A stretch of 64,000 nucleotides of DNA from Haliotis asinina (lineage: Eukaryota; Mollusca; Gastropoda; Lepetellida; Haliotidae): NCBI RefSeq assembly GCF_037392515.1, contig NC_090281.1, forward strand, positions 43,314,645-43,378,644, read 5' to 3'. The translations under genes and the position numbers were made by a program. Position 1 is the stretch's first letter, and each line of letters opens with the position of its first letter. The notes beneath the pieces were generated by a model that was not told the DNA's origin, did no database searches, and worked only from the letters and a program-made list of their open reading frames with translations. Of this stretch, positions 1-12,271 are shown one piece after another.

Positions 1-1266
1 TAGTTTTTAATTCCCATTTTAAATCTTTCATCCCAAGAGGTCATATCAATTTAGTCGCTGTGGTTTAAAGTGTCGCACCTGTCGCAGTGTATTAAAGTGC
101 AACTCCACTCCTGTAGCAGTGGCTTAAAGCGGAACTCCGTTCCTGTTCCCGTGGTTTAAAGTGGGACTTCACTTGATGATATGACTGTTACTATGAAATA
201 TTCATAAATATGTGAAAACTGAACGTTTTCCATACAATAACGCGAACTTAACAATAAAGAAATAACAACCTACATTGTATGCTCATAAAACAAAACAGAA
301 TCGATGGCAAGGTAGATACTTTTATTGTCAAAAGTATGAACGATAATGATGAAGGTTTCAATACAAAGTATGATATGACAGATTTGACATGTGTTTTATT
401 AGTAGAAAATATATAAACAGATTTTGGATTAGAAAAATACACATGGTGGGAACAATTCTTAATGTGACAAATGAGAAATTAAAAAAACCCACACACTTTA
501 ATTGTAACCAACAAAAATACGGCAAACATATAATAAATACAAACGAACCAAATTCATGTTCAAAGTACATTTAGGGTCCGTTCAGTTTATAGCTAGTGGA
601 GTTGATAATTTTATGCATCACCCATTCGGTTCTGGGGAGGAAGGGGTCATCAGTTATGAACAGTAAAACCACGCGTTGGCCCAGCTGCACAATACTGAGA
701 TGGAAAACTGTGTAGTGAACTGTCTCGAAGAAATAATATGGAATGGTGAAGTTTCGGACAAAAGGACTTCATAGTAACGTGGTGTTATTGTACAACAAAT
801 CATATGGATGTTAGAAGATCTGTAATAAAGCATAAATGCCCATGTATACTGAATCTTGTACAGTTGAGCCAAAATGTCATAATACTAACAAAATCAATCA
901 ATACTATCTGAATCAAACAAGGATTGAATCCATGTTGACATGATCATGTTTCTACTTGTGTAAGCTCCATACCCGTGCGTGTTGCTGTCACCAGAATGGC
1001 GAATGTTGCATTAATTCCGGTTGGCATGATATAACGGGAATAATGTTCAAAACAGCATTGAACCAAACTCACTCACTCACTCACTCCTTCACTCAATAAC
1101 AAATATATACTCATTGCTTCAAACAACCTACATACACGTACACATACTAAAAATCCATAACAACAGTCTAAAGACAAAAATATATAATCAGTTGATAGTT
1201 TCTGCTGCAAAATGATATTGGATTAGGTATAAAAAAATACACAGAAAAATCTTGAGTTAAGGCATC
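1..1266. other. Sequence downstream of rhomboid gene 1
   Basis: AT-rich sequence 3' of the gene 1 stop codon; part is presumably its 3' untranslated region. The reverse complement of 317-322 gives AATAAA, far from the stop, so I do not call it as the polyadenylation site. No coding region is supported here. Confidence 0.5.
960..1086 (+). repeat. SINE 3' portion with ACTC-repeat tail
   Basis: The stretch ends in 'aaccaaactcactcactcac', the characteristic tail of the tRNA-derived SINEs found at several other places in this window. The body is diverged. Confidence 0.6.
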
Positions 1267-4200
1267 TTAATCCCAGTCGGTTTCGGGGTAACCTTTGTAG
1301 AAAATGTTAAACAGTATTCCAAACAGGACCGCTAGTCCGAACACTACAGAGGTGACGATTCCAAGCCTTGTTTCCCATGGGTGCCGTTGCATATTCTTCA
1401 AGATGGGCACCCCAAGTAATATACCTGTGAAAATCAATCAATCAAAACGATAAATTAAAGTTGCCCAAGGTATAGGTCGTGTCGTGCTAATCGTTCATAA
1501 AATTTAATCAATCAGGTCTATTGAAAATATACTTCTTTGAGAGGCATTCTCCAAGTTGTAAAGGTGAAGCCAAACCAGGTTCTATGGATGACCGACTTCT
1601 TTGTTGGAGTGAGTGGGACTTCACCGTGTAGGTGCCAACATCGTTATCAAGCAAGCGTGTTGAAAATAAAATAACATGATCCAACAGCAGGAATTTGATA
1701 AGCACTTTGCTCATGGTGTATCAAATGTGACCAATTTATCACAGAATGGGAAGCTTTGTTGGGGTCTAAGACATGGCGTCCAGCTATCTCCGAAAAAGCT
1801 CTTTGAGTTTGTTGGAAGGTTTGAAATAAACATAATATTTACAATATGAAAACAAAAGTGAAACCTGCCCAGTTGGACAAACATCCACTGGATATGGAGA
1901 AGACAAGTATCATCAGTAAAACTTCGCAGCGCAAAGAAAACCTAGGACCAGACTATACGTGCGAAGTGTGTTGTTGCAGCAACTTATACATTCTAATGGT
2001 GTGACGATTCATCAATATATACGCATCGATCCACGGGAAACCGGTACAGTGAATCCACACAAAGTTTAACATTGTTGTATATCCCGATATGATACTTCAA
2101 ATGTGCTACTATACATCGATGTTTAACTTTGAATACTGCCGAATCGCGATATCTGTCAAGAAAAAAAGAGACTTTCATTTGAGGATTGAAATGTATGCTT
2201 ACGTATTTTCCTTTAAGTAAACGTTTCTAGGTCATTCTTGCGTCAAGAACTATGTCAGATATGAGGCTCGCGTGTTATCAACATTCACATGTCCGTGTAT
2301 AAATTTAATTATCTCCTTTCCGAATGACCATTGAATAATACTGGCGGAATTTGACGATATGCTTTAAAACTGTATTTGTTTTGATCTTAAGATGTTTTAT
2401 AGCTGGTGTTAAGAATTAAAAATTTCTCTATCGCGAGACGTATTGCATCGCCACCGTATTGTATGGGAAATCGTACCGTATCGCAGCTTGTACGCCAATA
2501 CCATCATTCACTCATTTCTTCGGCAGACAAATAAAGGAATGAAACAGTATCTATCACCATGATTACCTGTCGCAATACCTCCCAGATGAGCACCAACGGC
2601 GATCCTCCAAGAATCCTTATCCACAACATGCTGATAGATGGCACGGCCTACTTCATAGAACACTGAAAATATCACGGTGGTTTTGTATTAACGTATTTTT
2701 TATGCTTTGACCTATGATATATCATGTGGTGGATGAGCTCAGATGAACACTTTTGTTCCCTAATGTCGTTTTCGAGAGAACTAGTGTCGTGAAATTTGGC
2801 CATATTGGAATGTAATGATATCGTTTTGGAGGAGAAAATACACTTTTAATTTATCAGTACCGTTAAGTCTTGAGCGTTGATCTAATGTTTTGTCAGTTAT
2901 CAAGTTCGATTGCCCTTTTCACCGTACCTAGCGGCAGGATGACGGTCAGGCGAAATGGACCAGTGGGCACTTTGAGTTCTTTGTCGAGGCACTCACAATC
3001 ACATCTCATTCGCATCTCTTTCCAGTTCTGAAATAAATAACAAGCAGTTGGGCTGAAATGTGAGTGACAAAATAACTGTCGGCATTACTTCAGCTATGTG
3101 GTCGTGGTGTATGGAGAACTGTGAGTGACAAAATAACTGTCGGCATTACTTCAGCTATGTGGTCGTGGTGTATGGAGAACTGTGAGTGACAAAATAACTG
3201 TTGGCATTACTTCAGCTATGTGGTCGTGGTGTATGGAGAACTGTGAGTGACAAAATAACTGTCGGCATTACTTCAGCTATGTGGTCGTGGTGTATGGAGA
3301 ACTGTGAGTGACAAAATAACTGTCGGCATTACTTCAGCTATGTGGTCGTGGTGTATGGAGAACTGTGAGTGACAAAATAACTGTCGGCATTACTTCAGCT
3401 ATGTGGTCGTGGTGTATGGAGAACTGTGAGTGACAAAATAACTGTCGGCATTACTTCAGCTATGTGGTCGTGGTGTATGGAGAACTGAGACGTGGGCTAG
3501 CTAACAAATGGTGAACAGCATGAGTAGCGCGCCGTCTGTATACAAAGACATATAGTCAGCCGGTTCCCGGTACGACAGTTGGTTCTGATAACGAGTGACA
3601 TCTTCCCAGGTCAAGGGAGTTATTGACAATAAAAGTCCACTTTCTACCCGTGCCCGACGTAGCGCCACTAGTCACGAGTGGGGCACGGGTACATCAACAA
3701 CCCTTTGTCTTACCTCACTCACGCATGTCGCTTTATGATTGGCGTAGCGCTCTTCTATTATTTTCAAAGTACCCTGCTTACAGGCGATGTATTATTTTCG
3801 ATATACACCGATGGGAATTCCGAACTCTTCTGGTGCTTCATCGGATCGTACACTTCAGCCAACCCATGTGAATCAAACGATTCGAATCATGCATCCTGCT
3901 GGTTTTTTCTGCAGGCATTGCCATAGTAGCGTCGACACAGTGTAATTCCCCTTCTTAATATTGACAGTGACTACTGAACGTCCAATCAAAATTTACTCAC
4001 TGGGATGCCTGGCAAATCTTTTCCTAACCATCGCTAAATTTTGCAGACGACACAAGATAAAACGAATTTAGAGTTATCTCCCTTCTATCGAGTTGCATTC
4101 GCTAAACATCGGCAATTTTAGTGCCACTCTAGGTAAACTTAGCCTCGGTGTTGTTCGTTACACGCCACCACTGAGTCTAACAAACCCTGGTAGGAGGTCG

Positions 4201-7200
4201 CGTAAGGTAACCTTTGAGCGACCTATGACCGTCCAATCAATAGCGAGACGATTAACGTTTTAACCAATCAGACAACGGCTATACTTAGGGATCGGGGGGA
4301 CTTACAAAAATATTCACATGACTGACACAAATCTTTCCACAAACAAAAATCCAGTCCGCATATAACACAGTTATTTGACCTGCAGTATATACGCTTTGGG
4401 GTTTCTGTTGACATGGTTACCATTAGCTAATATTTCCGCAAGATGGCATCCTTGAATATTTTCTGCGATTGTTTACTCACCGTTGTCATGGTTGTAATGT
4501 GCGTCGTGTGCATCACCCGGAAACGATCGTTTTTCTACATGGCATACGGAATTGTTTGTGTACGAACCTTTTCGAGATAAAAAGTTCAAAAGGTATGTGC
4601 GAATGTCCACTTTCGCGATTTGTTAAACTGTGTTCTGATAGGTCAATCTCAAAGGTTACCTGACGCGACCTCCCATAAGGTTTTGTTAGACTCAGTAGTG
4701 GGATGTAATGAAAAGTACTGAGGATAAGTTTACTCAGACTCAGTTTTAGTGCATCCTGCATGATTCAATGTACTTCGAGATAAAGAAGTACTACCACGAA
4801 TGAGTTGCCACTGGCTGCGGGGTACACTGAAACGCACATCGCTTGTAAGTGGGGTTACATTAGCCAATCACAAAAGGACATTTATGTGTGAAGTCATGTG
4901 AAGTGATGTTATATATGTTCCTCCAAATGACCAATCAGACTCTACCTTTCATATCACTTGTCGAGTCAATATGCATCAGATCACTTGATTAAAAGCATGG
5001 GAAATACCAACCGATACAATTGTTACCTATACACATACAAATCCTGCAACCGAGTGAAATCTATACAGGAGTTGCAATGATGTTTATGGCCCGTACGCCA
5101 ATATTTGTTGTATGAAGTTCATATAGAACTCTGCACACACTTGTTAGCAATGTCAGTTTAAATATACCTTCATAATTCAAGAAAAGTTCGGCATGGTAGG
5201 AATCATGAGTTGTATTGTCAGTTACCTCCCTTGTCTCGAGAAGATGGAAAAGTAGTGACTGACGGGTAATTGAGCGACGTAAACGGATTATCTGTTTCAG
5301 GAAGGTGCAATCGAAAAATTGAAGAAAATTGGCATATTTTTATGCCTACTTCCAGAAAAGTGGATCAGTTCATCTAAGTGGGTCAATGGGTATGATATGT
5401 TTGAGAACAGTTGGTCAGTTGTCACCTTCATCTTCAGAAAGGGACAAGGACTGTCCTATAGACTGGATGGTTAGATGGGTGATTGGCTGGGTGGTTGGCT
5501 GGATGGTTAGCTGGGTGTTTGGCTGCATGGTTAGCTGGGTGGTTAGCTGGGTGGTTGACTGGGTGGTTGGCTGGGTGGTTGACTGAGTGGTTGGCTGGGT
5601 GGTTGGCTGGGTGGTTAGCTGGGTGGTGAGCTGGGTGGTTAGCTGGGTGGTTGGCAGGGTGGTTGGCTGGGTGGTTAGCTGGGTGGTTAGCTGGGTGGTT
5701 GGCCGGTTGGTTAGCTGGGTGGTTGGCAGGGTGGTTGGCTGGATGGTTAGCTGGTTGGTTGGCTGGGTGGCTGGCTGGCTGGTTAGCTGGGTGGTTGGCT
5801 GGCTGATATTCCAGCTATGGGAACACGGTCTATAAGTAATCGGACATGGACCAGACAATCCAATAATCAGCAACTTTCATGCCATGAGGCTGTTCTATAG
5901 GACTCACCGTGATAACGACAGCTAGATGTGCCCCTACAAGTGTAAAGGCTCCAGCACTCGCTCCTACCAGGGCCAGGTCGTGCTCAATCACAGAATGAAG
6001 CAGGCAGCCTGAAAAAAGATAACCTCAGAATCATGATGATGGTGTACCAAAGAGCATCATTTATTATTTCATACAGACGCCCAATACTCGGTTCCATTGC
6101 CAACATGGTTATAATGCGTAAAGACTATTTCTGGTGTCACCCACCGTGACACTGGTGTAATATTGCTAAAAGCGGCGTAAAACCAAACTCACCCACCACT
6201 TCGTACATGGTGTACACGCAAGATGCCATGCTTCTTTGATGGGCATTTTAGAAGTTGCATTTGATGAAGACTGAGGACATTTTTAATGGATATACAACTT
6301 CGTTTATTCCGTAAAGGCGACATCACGAGAAAGATTCTAATGTCGTTATCACGTAAGTGATACATGAGAAACTGCTAGAGAGTATATATACATAATTTGT
6401 TATTACAATAGATTAGGGATGAGTTGTTTGTACAATAAATGGTAAGTTGATAGGAAGCCAGTAGGTGCCCGTTAGTCGCCCCTTAAGTCTGCAATAACGC
6501 CAAGGCGACGTAAAATGTTAACTCACTCACTCAGTCACCCATACGCCAAACATTCATATGACCATAGTTAATCTCTACCGCCAACGGCATATTTGAGTAA
6601 CCATAGAAATATGAAAGAATCGGGTATCCACACACCATCGCTATACACATACCCGCTATGACGCCGCACAGATACACAATCATGACACGCCACCACTTGT
6701 GCACCATCTCCAGGGACAGTCCAATCCCCAGCTGGAATATCAGGTTATTCAAAATGTGCCACCACCTGAAAAATAAGATACAAATGACTGAGTGACTGGT
6801 ACATCAGCAATACTCTAAAGACACCACGGCAAGTCTTGGCAGGGAGACCACCCTCTGACGGAATGAGTGGCTGCTGGACAGAGTAACGTCCCTTGGCGAA
6901 CAACAAGTCCTGATAGGCTGCTCGGATCCCAGTGTTGTTAGACAGCACCTTACACGTTGGCGTCTTTAAAGCCATACGTTGCGTATCACTTCCTGCATGA
7001 GATCAGGTGGTCAGGCTCGTTGGCCTGGTTGACACGTGTCATCGGTTCCCATTTTCGCAGATAGATGCTCATGCTGTTAATCACTGGGTTGTGTGTTCTA
7101 TACCCGATTATTTACAGACTGCCGTAACATAGCTGAAATATTGCTGAGTGCGGCGTGAGATAAAACGGACTGTGTACTCTCCGAAATCTGTACCTCTGGT

Positions 7201-9488
7201 GTAATTCCACTTCATTAAAATCAGCAGAAACGTTTTGGAATTCCTCAGGTTTTCTTTGCGGTCTAATGTTGATGAATGCTGTATTAGGTTGGACAACAAA
7301 TGACGTTAAATTAACGTGTTCCTAACAGACCGTTAGAAGTTAACGGAACTTTGAGCAACATCTTTTCGCTCTCTTAACGTTAACGTTCTGTTAAGGAGTA
7401 GTTACGGACCGTCAAAATTTAACAGGCTTTTGAACAACCGGGTCCTGGTCTTCAGGAACGCTTGTAGTAAGAGGCGACAAGTGGGACACGTGTCATCGTA
7501 AGTCACTTGCGTAGAACGATACTCATGCTGTTGATACGTCTTGATTGTCTGGTCCTGACTCGACTGTTTACACACCGCAGTCATATGTAGTGCCACATTA
7601 AATAACATGCAAACAAAACAATTGTACAATATGTGCGACAAAAATGTTTGCTTGCGTGATACAAAAGGTTTACATACCCATTGTGGATAAACATGTACGT
7701 AATGAATCTCCACGCCTCGTAGCGTTTGGCCGGCAGGTAGATGAGAGGACTGTAGTGGGGGTACCCGCTCGCAAAGGTCACGGGAGTGTTGGTGTTGGCA
7801 AGTTCAGCGGCATATACCACGCATATTATCAACTGTTGAGGAGAAAACGTGCAACAGAATTCATGCATCACCAGTAACAGGCCCCCCTAAGTAATCGAAG
7901 GAATTACAGCAAATTTGAAGGAATTGCATCTCAAATGTAAACAAACGCAGCCCACTCGCGAAACAACTGCAGCCATATCGGCAATTTAGCGGTAATAACA
8001 GAAACACATCGGCCATACCGGAAGCAATGTCGGTAATACTTGAAACACACTCGGCCAGCTTCGGAGATTTTTCGGCTCACATCCGTGATTTGTCGGTCGC
8101 GAACGGAAACCCACGCAGCAAAACATGGCGTCGTTCGAAGAAGCACCCGTCTCGGTGAGTTTTGTTCTTAGTTCCTACTATTACATTTTTATACTTATCC
8201 ATCTTTGACCACCCTTGTTGAATTCGTTTAGGTATGAGGGGTTGTTGAGGCTATAGCTTATTTTTTCAGGAACAGACTGTCACTGCAGAAGAGTGTCACA
8301 AGTCATGCCCCTGGAGGTTGTTTACATCTGAAAAATCTCCGAAGCTGGCCGAGTGTGTTTCAAGTATTACCGACATTGCTTCCGATATGGCCGATGTGTT
8401 TCTGTTATTACCGCTAAATTGCCGATATGGCTGCAGTTGTTTCGCGAGTGGGCTGCGTTTGTTTACATTTGAGATGCCATTCCTTCAAATTTGCTGTAAT
8501 TCCTTCGATTACTTAGGGGGGCCTGAGTAACTAGTCTATATTATATGTGCGTGCGTGCGTGTTTCGATACACTCCACTACCGAGTCTAACAAAACCTAAT
8601 GGGAGGTCGCGTCAGGTAACCTTTGAGACTGACCAATCAGAACACAGCTTACCAAATCGCGAAAGTGGACATTCGCACATGCCTTCGTACCCGAACAATT
8701 CCGAATGCTATTTAGCGTACGCTCGCTGCCGGGTGATACACACGGCATACGTACAACCATGACAACGGTGAGTAACAGTCGCTGAAAATGGTGTTTTTGG
8801 CAGTATTCAAGGATGTCATCTTGCGGAAATATTAGCTAATGGTAACCATGTCAACAGAAACCCCAAAGCGTATATACTGCAGGTCAAATGATTGTGTTAT
8901 ATGCGGATGTTTGTTTGTGGAGAGATCAGTGTCAGTGACGTGAATATTTTGAAAGTCCCTCCGATCCCTAAATAGTAGCCGTTGTCTGATTGGTTAACTA
9001 TTTAACCGTTTCGCGTTTGATTGGAAGTCATTGGTCGCTCAAAGATTACCTTACGCGACCTTCTACTAGGTTTTGTTGGACTCATTGGTGGAGTGTAACG
9101 AAATACACTGAGACTAAGTTTACTTAGACTGATCTTTCTTAATCAATCGATATTTAAAAACGTTTATGGATCTCTATGATGCACATAGATAACCACTCCT
9201 AGTTAAGACAAGCATGGTGTTTGGGTTGCAATCTGTGTGTTTTATTTTGAATGGAATAAGACGTGGGGTGTAGATATGAAAGCTCACCTGGATCATGCTG
9301 ATTATTGGTATGAACAAAGCCGGGGGCCAGCAGTTGCACTTAACCAGGTAGTCGCTCTTCTTCACCCCAAACCCTATAAACGTGATACACGGCTGCAACA
9401 TGCATCTCTTGCACGGGTGCATGTTCTCATCCGGGACCTGGACACCATATGAAGGAAACGCAGTTGTCAGACGTCTCATTATTTCATG

Positions 9489-9545
<57 letters not shown>

Positions 9546-11721
9546 AGTAGCAGAGCTGATGATAAATGTACAAGCCTCGAAAAGGACTGAGATTTTATGC
9601 CGGTGTTGACAACTTATCGGATTGGACAGAAGCCGGATTTGACAGCTTCCATTGTACTACTTCAGTATTTAAGAAACAGATAATTCTTTTAAGGATTCCT
9701 CAGTGAAATGGGGGATTCAGTAACAACACACACCTCTACCACGAATTATTAATTTGGTGTTAAACTGGGTAACTACGGTACGGGTTGCCGCGGCTTTTTA
9801 AGGCTATCAAAAACAGTTATGACTCACATGCATACAGGTGTAAGCGTTAAGATTATCAAAACACACGGATGTCACCTCTGCATTTATCTCCCATTTGAAC
9901 TATATATAAACACTCGAAGCCGGCAAACTTTACAACGTCAATGTATGGCGATAGCAACTCTATTCTCATCAGACAGAACGCGGATTGTTAAAATTCAAAT
10001 GTGAGTTATCAGTTCTATAAATACAGTTGGAAGCGAAAAGTGTCCTTTGTACGATCATTGAGTAGGAGGCACTGAAAGCAACGTTGTCGACATGACATCA
10101 GCAGTGTTGTAGCGGCTATTCAAACACGGGCTTTCGACCTTGACATATGTGACCCTTGACACGGTATGACATATTCGGAGTGCTGTTCTACTTCTAAACC
10201 GTCGTTATGCAAATATGTTGTACACTATTCAAACACTGTCATCAAATTCATATTTTAAACTCCGGTGTGATGCGGTGACATTGAGCATGCGATAAATCTT
10301 TGCATGAGACAGACATTTTCATCGAACGTTTAGATATAGCTAGGGGGTCAGTTTAAATAACAATCAACTGCACCGTGAGCAAAGAAACTGTTAAACGTCA
10401 ATTTTCGTTGAAGGCTGTTGATAATTTCTTTGTACCCATATCGATGCTCATGCTGTTGATCACTGGATTGTTTGGCCCAGACTGGATTATTTATTTACCG
10501 CCGCCATATTGCTGAGTGTAGCGTAATTCGCATTCCACGTCATCAGTATACAGAAAATAACGGGCGTCACCTCGTTTAATATAGAACAAACTTTATGGAT
10601 AACAACTTCTTTATTTGTCATCCATTAAGTATGGTCTACATTGCATGTCAAAACGTCTAAAATATCACTGAAACATGTTCCCTCGATTTCCAACGTGGAT
10701 GTGAGGTCAGGGTTTTCTAGAACAAACATATCCAGTATAACACATTTTATGTCTACAGTTTATAGCAAATCTATGTTACTGAAATTTCGTAAAAAAAGAG
10801 AAAATCACTTGGTTCCTATTTATTCCATTTCAGAAAGATAATCAAACATCCAAACATCAGTCTTATTCGTTAAAACAACTCATTCCATACTCGATATCAA
10901 TGTCTATTTTTCACACATTACACAAATATATTCACAAATATTATTCAGATCTAATTTTAGGCCGTTCGATATTTGGGAGTTTCCGATGCTATTTTAGGAC
11001 ATTGTCTCAGCTATCGCAGATTGTGAAACATGGGGAATCCCCTCTGAGAAAGTAGTCCTGATACCTATTGTTTTATTCAGGTATTGGTCTATAACTGTCA
11101 AATTCAACCATAAACGCAAAAAGGGGATAACATACATACTTTGTATCCATATGTATATGAATTATGGGTAAAGAATCTCATGTCCGTATACAGGAATCGC
11201 CATGAACAGGTATTTCGTTATTACGCACTTGGTTTACCAAGTGCATGTTTTTGTAATGAACAGAGACATAAATAGACGGAACGATTGTATAAAATAAGGA
11301 ACACTGGAAAACGGTTTTGTTAAAGATTTTGGTTCAATATCAGAGAGATTCCTGGTATTACAGTGACTAAGTCTGCAACGAACAGGACCAGTTTCCTGGT
11401 TACAATGGCAGCGGCAAGATAAGTAGGGTAACAGGTAAACTGTCTCTTGAAAAACCACGCAGGTAATACCACGTCTCCATGGCGAATGGGTTAAACTCTC
11501 ATGCTTGATCACATGAGCCGTTATTGACACATATAAACATACTTCGAATACCACGATCGGAGCGAACGCTTGAGACTACTTGTATCATTGATCAACCAGC
11601 CACCACTGAAATACTGGCATAGACTTACATAATATGATCCTCCCGATTCGGTGATACCGATGTCAATTTCGTCGATGGCATCCCGATCATCTTCATATCT
11701 GCATTTGATTCCCCAACCCAT
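1267..11721 (-). CDS. RHBDL: Rhomboid-family intramembrane serine protease, gene 1 (8 coding exons, 321 aa)
   Basis: Coding exons in transcript order: 11629-11721, 9288-9437, 7678-7832, 6653-6765, 5908-6008, 2928-3027, 2567-2662, 1267-1424 (stop TAA at 1267-1269). All junctions are GT-AG and phases match, giving 321 codons. Seen: acidic N-terminus (MGWGIKCRYEDD), Cys-rich segment HPCKRCMLQPC, loop-1 motif RYEAWRFITYMFIH, HILNN (His and Asn of the HxxxN pair), GASAG with putative nucleophile Ser188, AHLGG with His263, and a last hydrophobic segment before KGYPETDWD. Rhomboids cleave membrane proteins within their transmembrane helices using a Ser-His dyad; the layout fits the seven-helix RHBDL/secretase type. 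Odd: GASAG replaces the usual GASGG, and Phe stands where Tyr normally packs on the His. The first exon is the least certain: it fits by ATG, donor and phase only. It is the downstream member of a three-gene array. Confidence 0.9.
3061..3487. repeat. 61-bp minisatellite, 7 copies, intronic
   Basis: Seven nearly identical 61-bp units begin at 3061, 3122, 3183, 3244, 3305, 3366 and 3427. The array starts 33 bp upstream (minus-strand sense) of the acceptor of gene 1's NWKEM exon, so it lies in the intron. The unit copies intron sequence, unlike the arrays in genes 2 and 3. Confidence 0.95.
4020..4885 (+). mobile_element. Dispersed repeat X interrupted by MITE M
   Basis: The flanks of the MITE (4020-4124 and 4744-4885) match one continuous stretch at 33955-34190, sharing 'tttgcagacgacacaag', 'agagttatctccctt' and 'gcatgattcaatgt'. 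At 34.0 kb the join is uninterrupted. The repeat family itself is not recognised. Confidence 0.75.
4125..4743 (-). mobile_element. MITE family M, copy 1 (619 bp, ~95-bp TIRs, 9-bp TSD)
   Basis: Both ends carry the same ~95-bp inverted sequence, including 'gagtctaac' and 'ggtaacctttgag'. It is flanked by the exact 9-bp direct repeat ttttagtgc (4116-4124 and 4744-4752). Two relatives lie at 8553-9132 and 58838-59448 in opposite orientation. Long TIRs plus a 9-bp TSD point to a Mutator-like (MULE) derived non-autonomous element. No transposase frame is present. It lies in an intron of gene 1. Confidence 0.88.
5465..5815. repeat. 12-bp minisatellite (ggctgggtggtt), intronic
   Basis: Roughly 29 imperfect copies of a 12-bp unit such as 'ggctgggtggtt' or 'agctgggtggtt'. 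Because 12 is a multiple of three it produces long low-complexity frames on both strands (TTQPTTQLT-like and VVGWVVSW-like). It lies about 90 bp downstream of gene 1's active-site Ser exon, inside the intron. Confidence 0.95.
6085..6200 (+). repeat. SINE (tRNA-derived), 3' half
   Basis: Contains 'aatattgctaaaagcggcgt' followed by 'aaaaccaaactcac', the conserved tail block of the local SINE family. It lies in an intron of gene 1. Confidence 0.75.
6463..6535 (+). repeat. SINE fragment with ACTC tail
   Basis: Tail block 'aaggcgacgtaaaatg' followed by 'aactcactcactcagtc', close to the donor of gene 1's HKWW exon. Confidence 0.55.
7060..7170 (-). repeat. SINE V fragment, antisense
   Basis: 'atgctcatgctgttaatcac' and 'atattgctgagtgcggcgt' are the reverse complement of the full-length copies at 21455-21667 and 23481-23693. 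Confidence 0.7.
7440..7600 (-). repeat. SINE V fragment, antisense, diverged
   Basis: 'gtaagaggcgacaagtggga', 'gatactcatgctgttgatac' and 'gtctggtcctgactcgac' match the antisense SINE V consensus in order. Confidence 0.65.
7878..8525. mobile_element. Foldback DNA element, 648 bp, 196-bp inverted arms, 5-bp TSD
   Basis: The left arm 7878-8073 and right arm 8330-8525 are reverse complements with about two mismatches, starting 'caggcccccctaagtaatcg'. The exact direct repeat agtaa flanks it (7873-7877 and 8526-8530). The 256-bp centre is non-palindromic. It sits 45 bp upstream (minus-strand sense) of the acceptor of gene 1's WR-motif exon, within the branch-point zone. No transposase frame is visible; superfamily undetermined. 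Confidence 0.92.
8125..8530 (+). other. Possible two-exon ORF inside the foldback element (96 codons)
   Basis: ATG at 8125 opens a 30-nt stretch coding MASFEEAPVS, ended by a strong donor (gtgagt at 8155). After a 115-bp gap, a polypyrimidine run and cag precede 8270, where the frame continues EQTVTAEECHKSCPWR and then runs into the right inverted arm, stopping at 8528-8530. Phases match. It could be a captured host exon pair or chance. No family recognised. Confidence 0.35.
8553..9132 (+). mobile_element. MITE family M, copy 2 (left terminus lost)
   Basis: Colinear with the copies at 4125-4743 (inverted) and 58838-59448. The right TIR is complete ('aagtttacttagact'), but the outermost ~25 bp of the left TIR is replaced by a short gtgc/gtgt run. 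No TSD can be read. It lies in the same gene 1 intron as the foldback element, 22 bp from its target duplication. Confidence 0.85.
9491..9546. repeat. (CTA)n microsatellite
   Basis: About 18 uninterrupted CTA/ACT triplets in the first coding intron of gene 1. Confidence 0.97.
9561..9664 (+). repeat. Dispersed repeat Y, copy 1
   Basis: Shares 'ataaatgtacaagcc', 'ggtgttgacaactt' (with one difference) and 'gacagcttccattgtact' in the same order with 54957-55060 in an intron of gene 3. Nature unknown. Confidence 0.75.
9925..10595 (+). repeat. Dispersed repeat Z, copy 1 (with antisense SINE V piece)
   Basis: Colinear with 33172-34230: shared blocks include 'ggcaaactttaca', 'tctataaatacagttggaag' (diverged), 'ctttcgaccttgaca' and 'gcgtcacctcg'. 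Each copy carries an antisense SINE V fragment at the equivalent place (10437-10525 here). Family not identified. Confidence 0.7.
10600..11628. other. Gene 1 first-intron remainder, nothing recognised
   Basis: AT-rich, no repeat or coding region I can support. Confidence 0.5.
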
Positions 11722-11933
11722 GACGACTATCTCCGAGAGCTGACTGCTGACTTGTGAACAGTGGCTGTCGACCCACGCTTGTAAGATGACGGTATAACGA
11801 GGTAGTGTGAGTATCGTAGCGTATCAGCTAATGTGTTTGTTTGCACACGGTACCATATTTACCGCAATAATTACTTGCTCTTCTCGGGGTAAATGACCGT
11901 TCATAATCAATGGTTACTGGAGATGTTGACTCT

Positions 11934-12001
11934 GTGTGCGTGTGCGTGTGCGTGTGCGTGTGCGTGTGCGTGTGCGTGTGCGTGTGTGTGTGTGTGTGTG
12001 T
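11934..12001. repeat. (GTGTGC)n/(GT)n microsatellite
   Basis: A GTGTGC run passing into pure GT, upstream of the gene 1 start codon (211 bp away). Confidence 0.97.
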
Positions 12002-12271
12002 TCGTATTGTACACACCATGTAGGTTGGAGGGGAGGGATCAGCAATTTTGTACGTAATAATACTTTAAAGTTATGCTTAAAAATATGGGAAGGGGGCAGG
12101 GACGTAAATGATTTCGTACATGATATACAAGAGTGTGTATAGGGGTGGGGATACGGGGATGTTCACTATTTTTATACACGAACCTTACCATGGATGTTCA
12201 CATTGTACATGCTTCTCCATATCTGCTGCTGCTCTTCCTCCTCATCATCATCGCCATCACCACCATGATCT

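Noticed and set aside
3678-3926. Two overlapping 82-codon frames
   Set aside because: Intronic position, two frames open at once, no domain; not supported as a gene.
5415-5873. 152-codon Thr/Gln/Pro-rich frame (TTQPTTQLT)
   Set aside because: Low-complexity 12-bp repeat inside an intron of gene 1, open in both directions.
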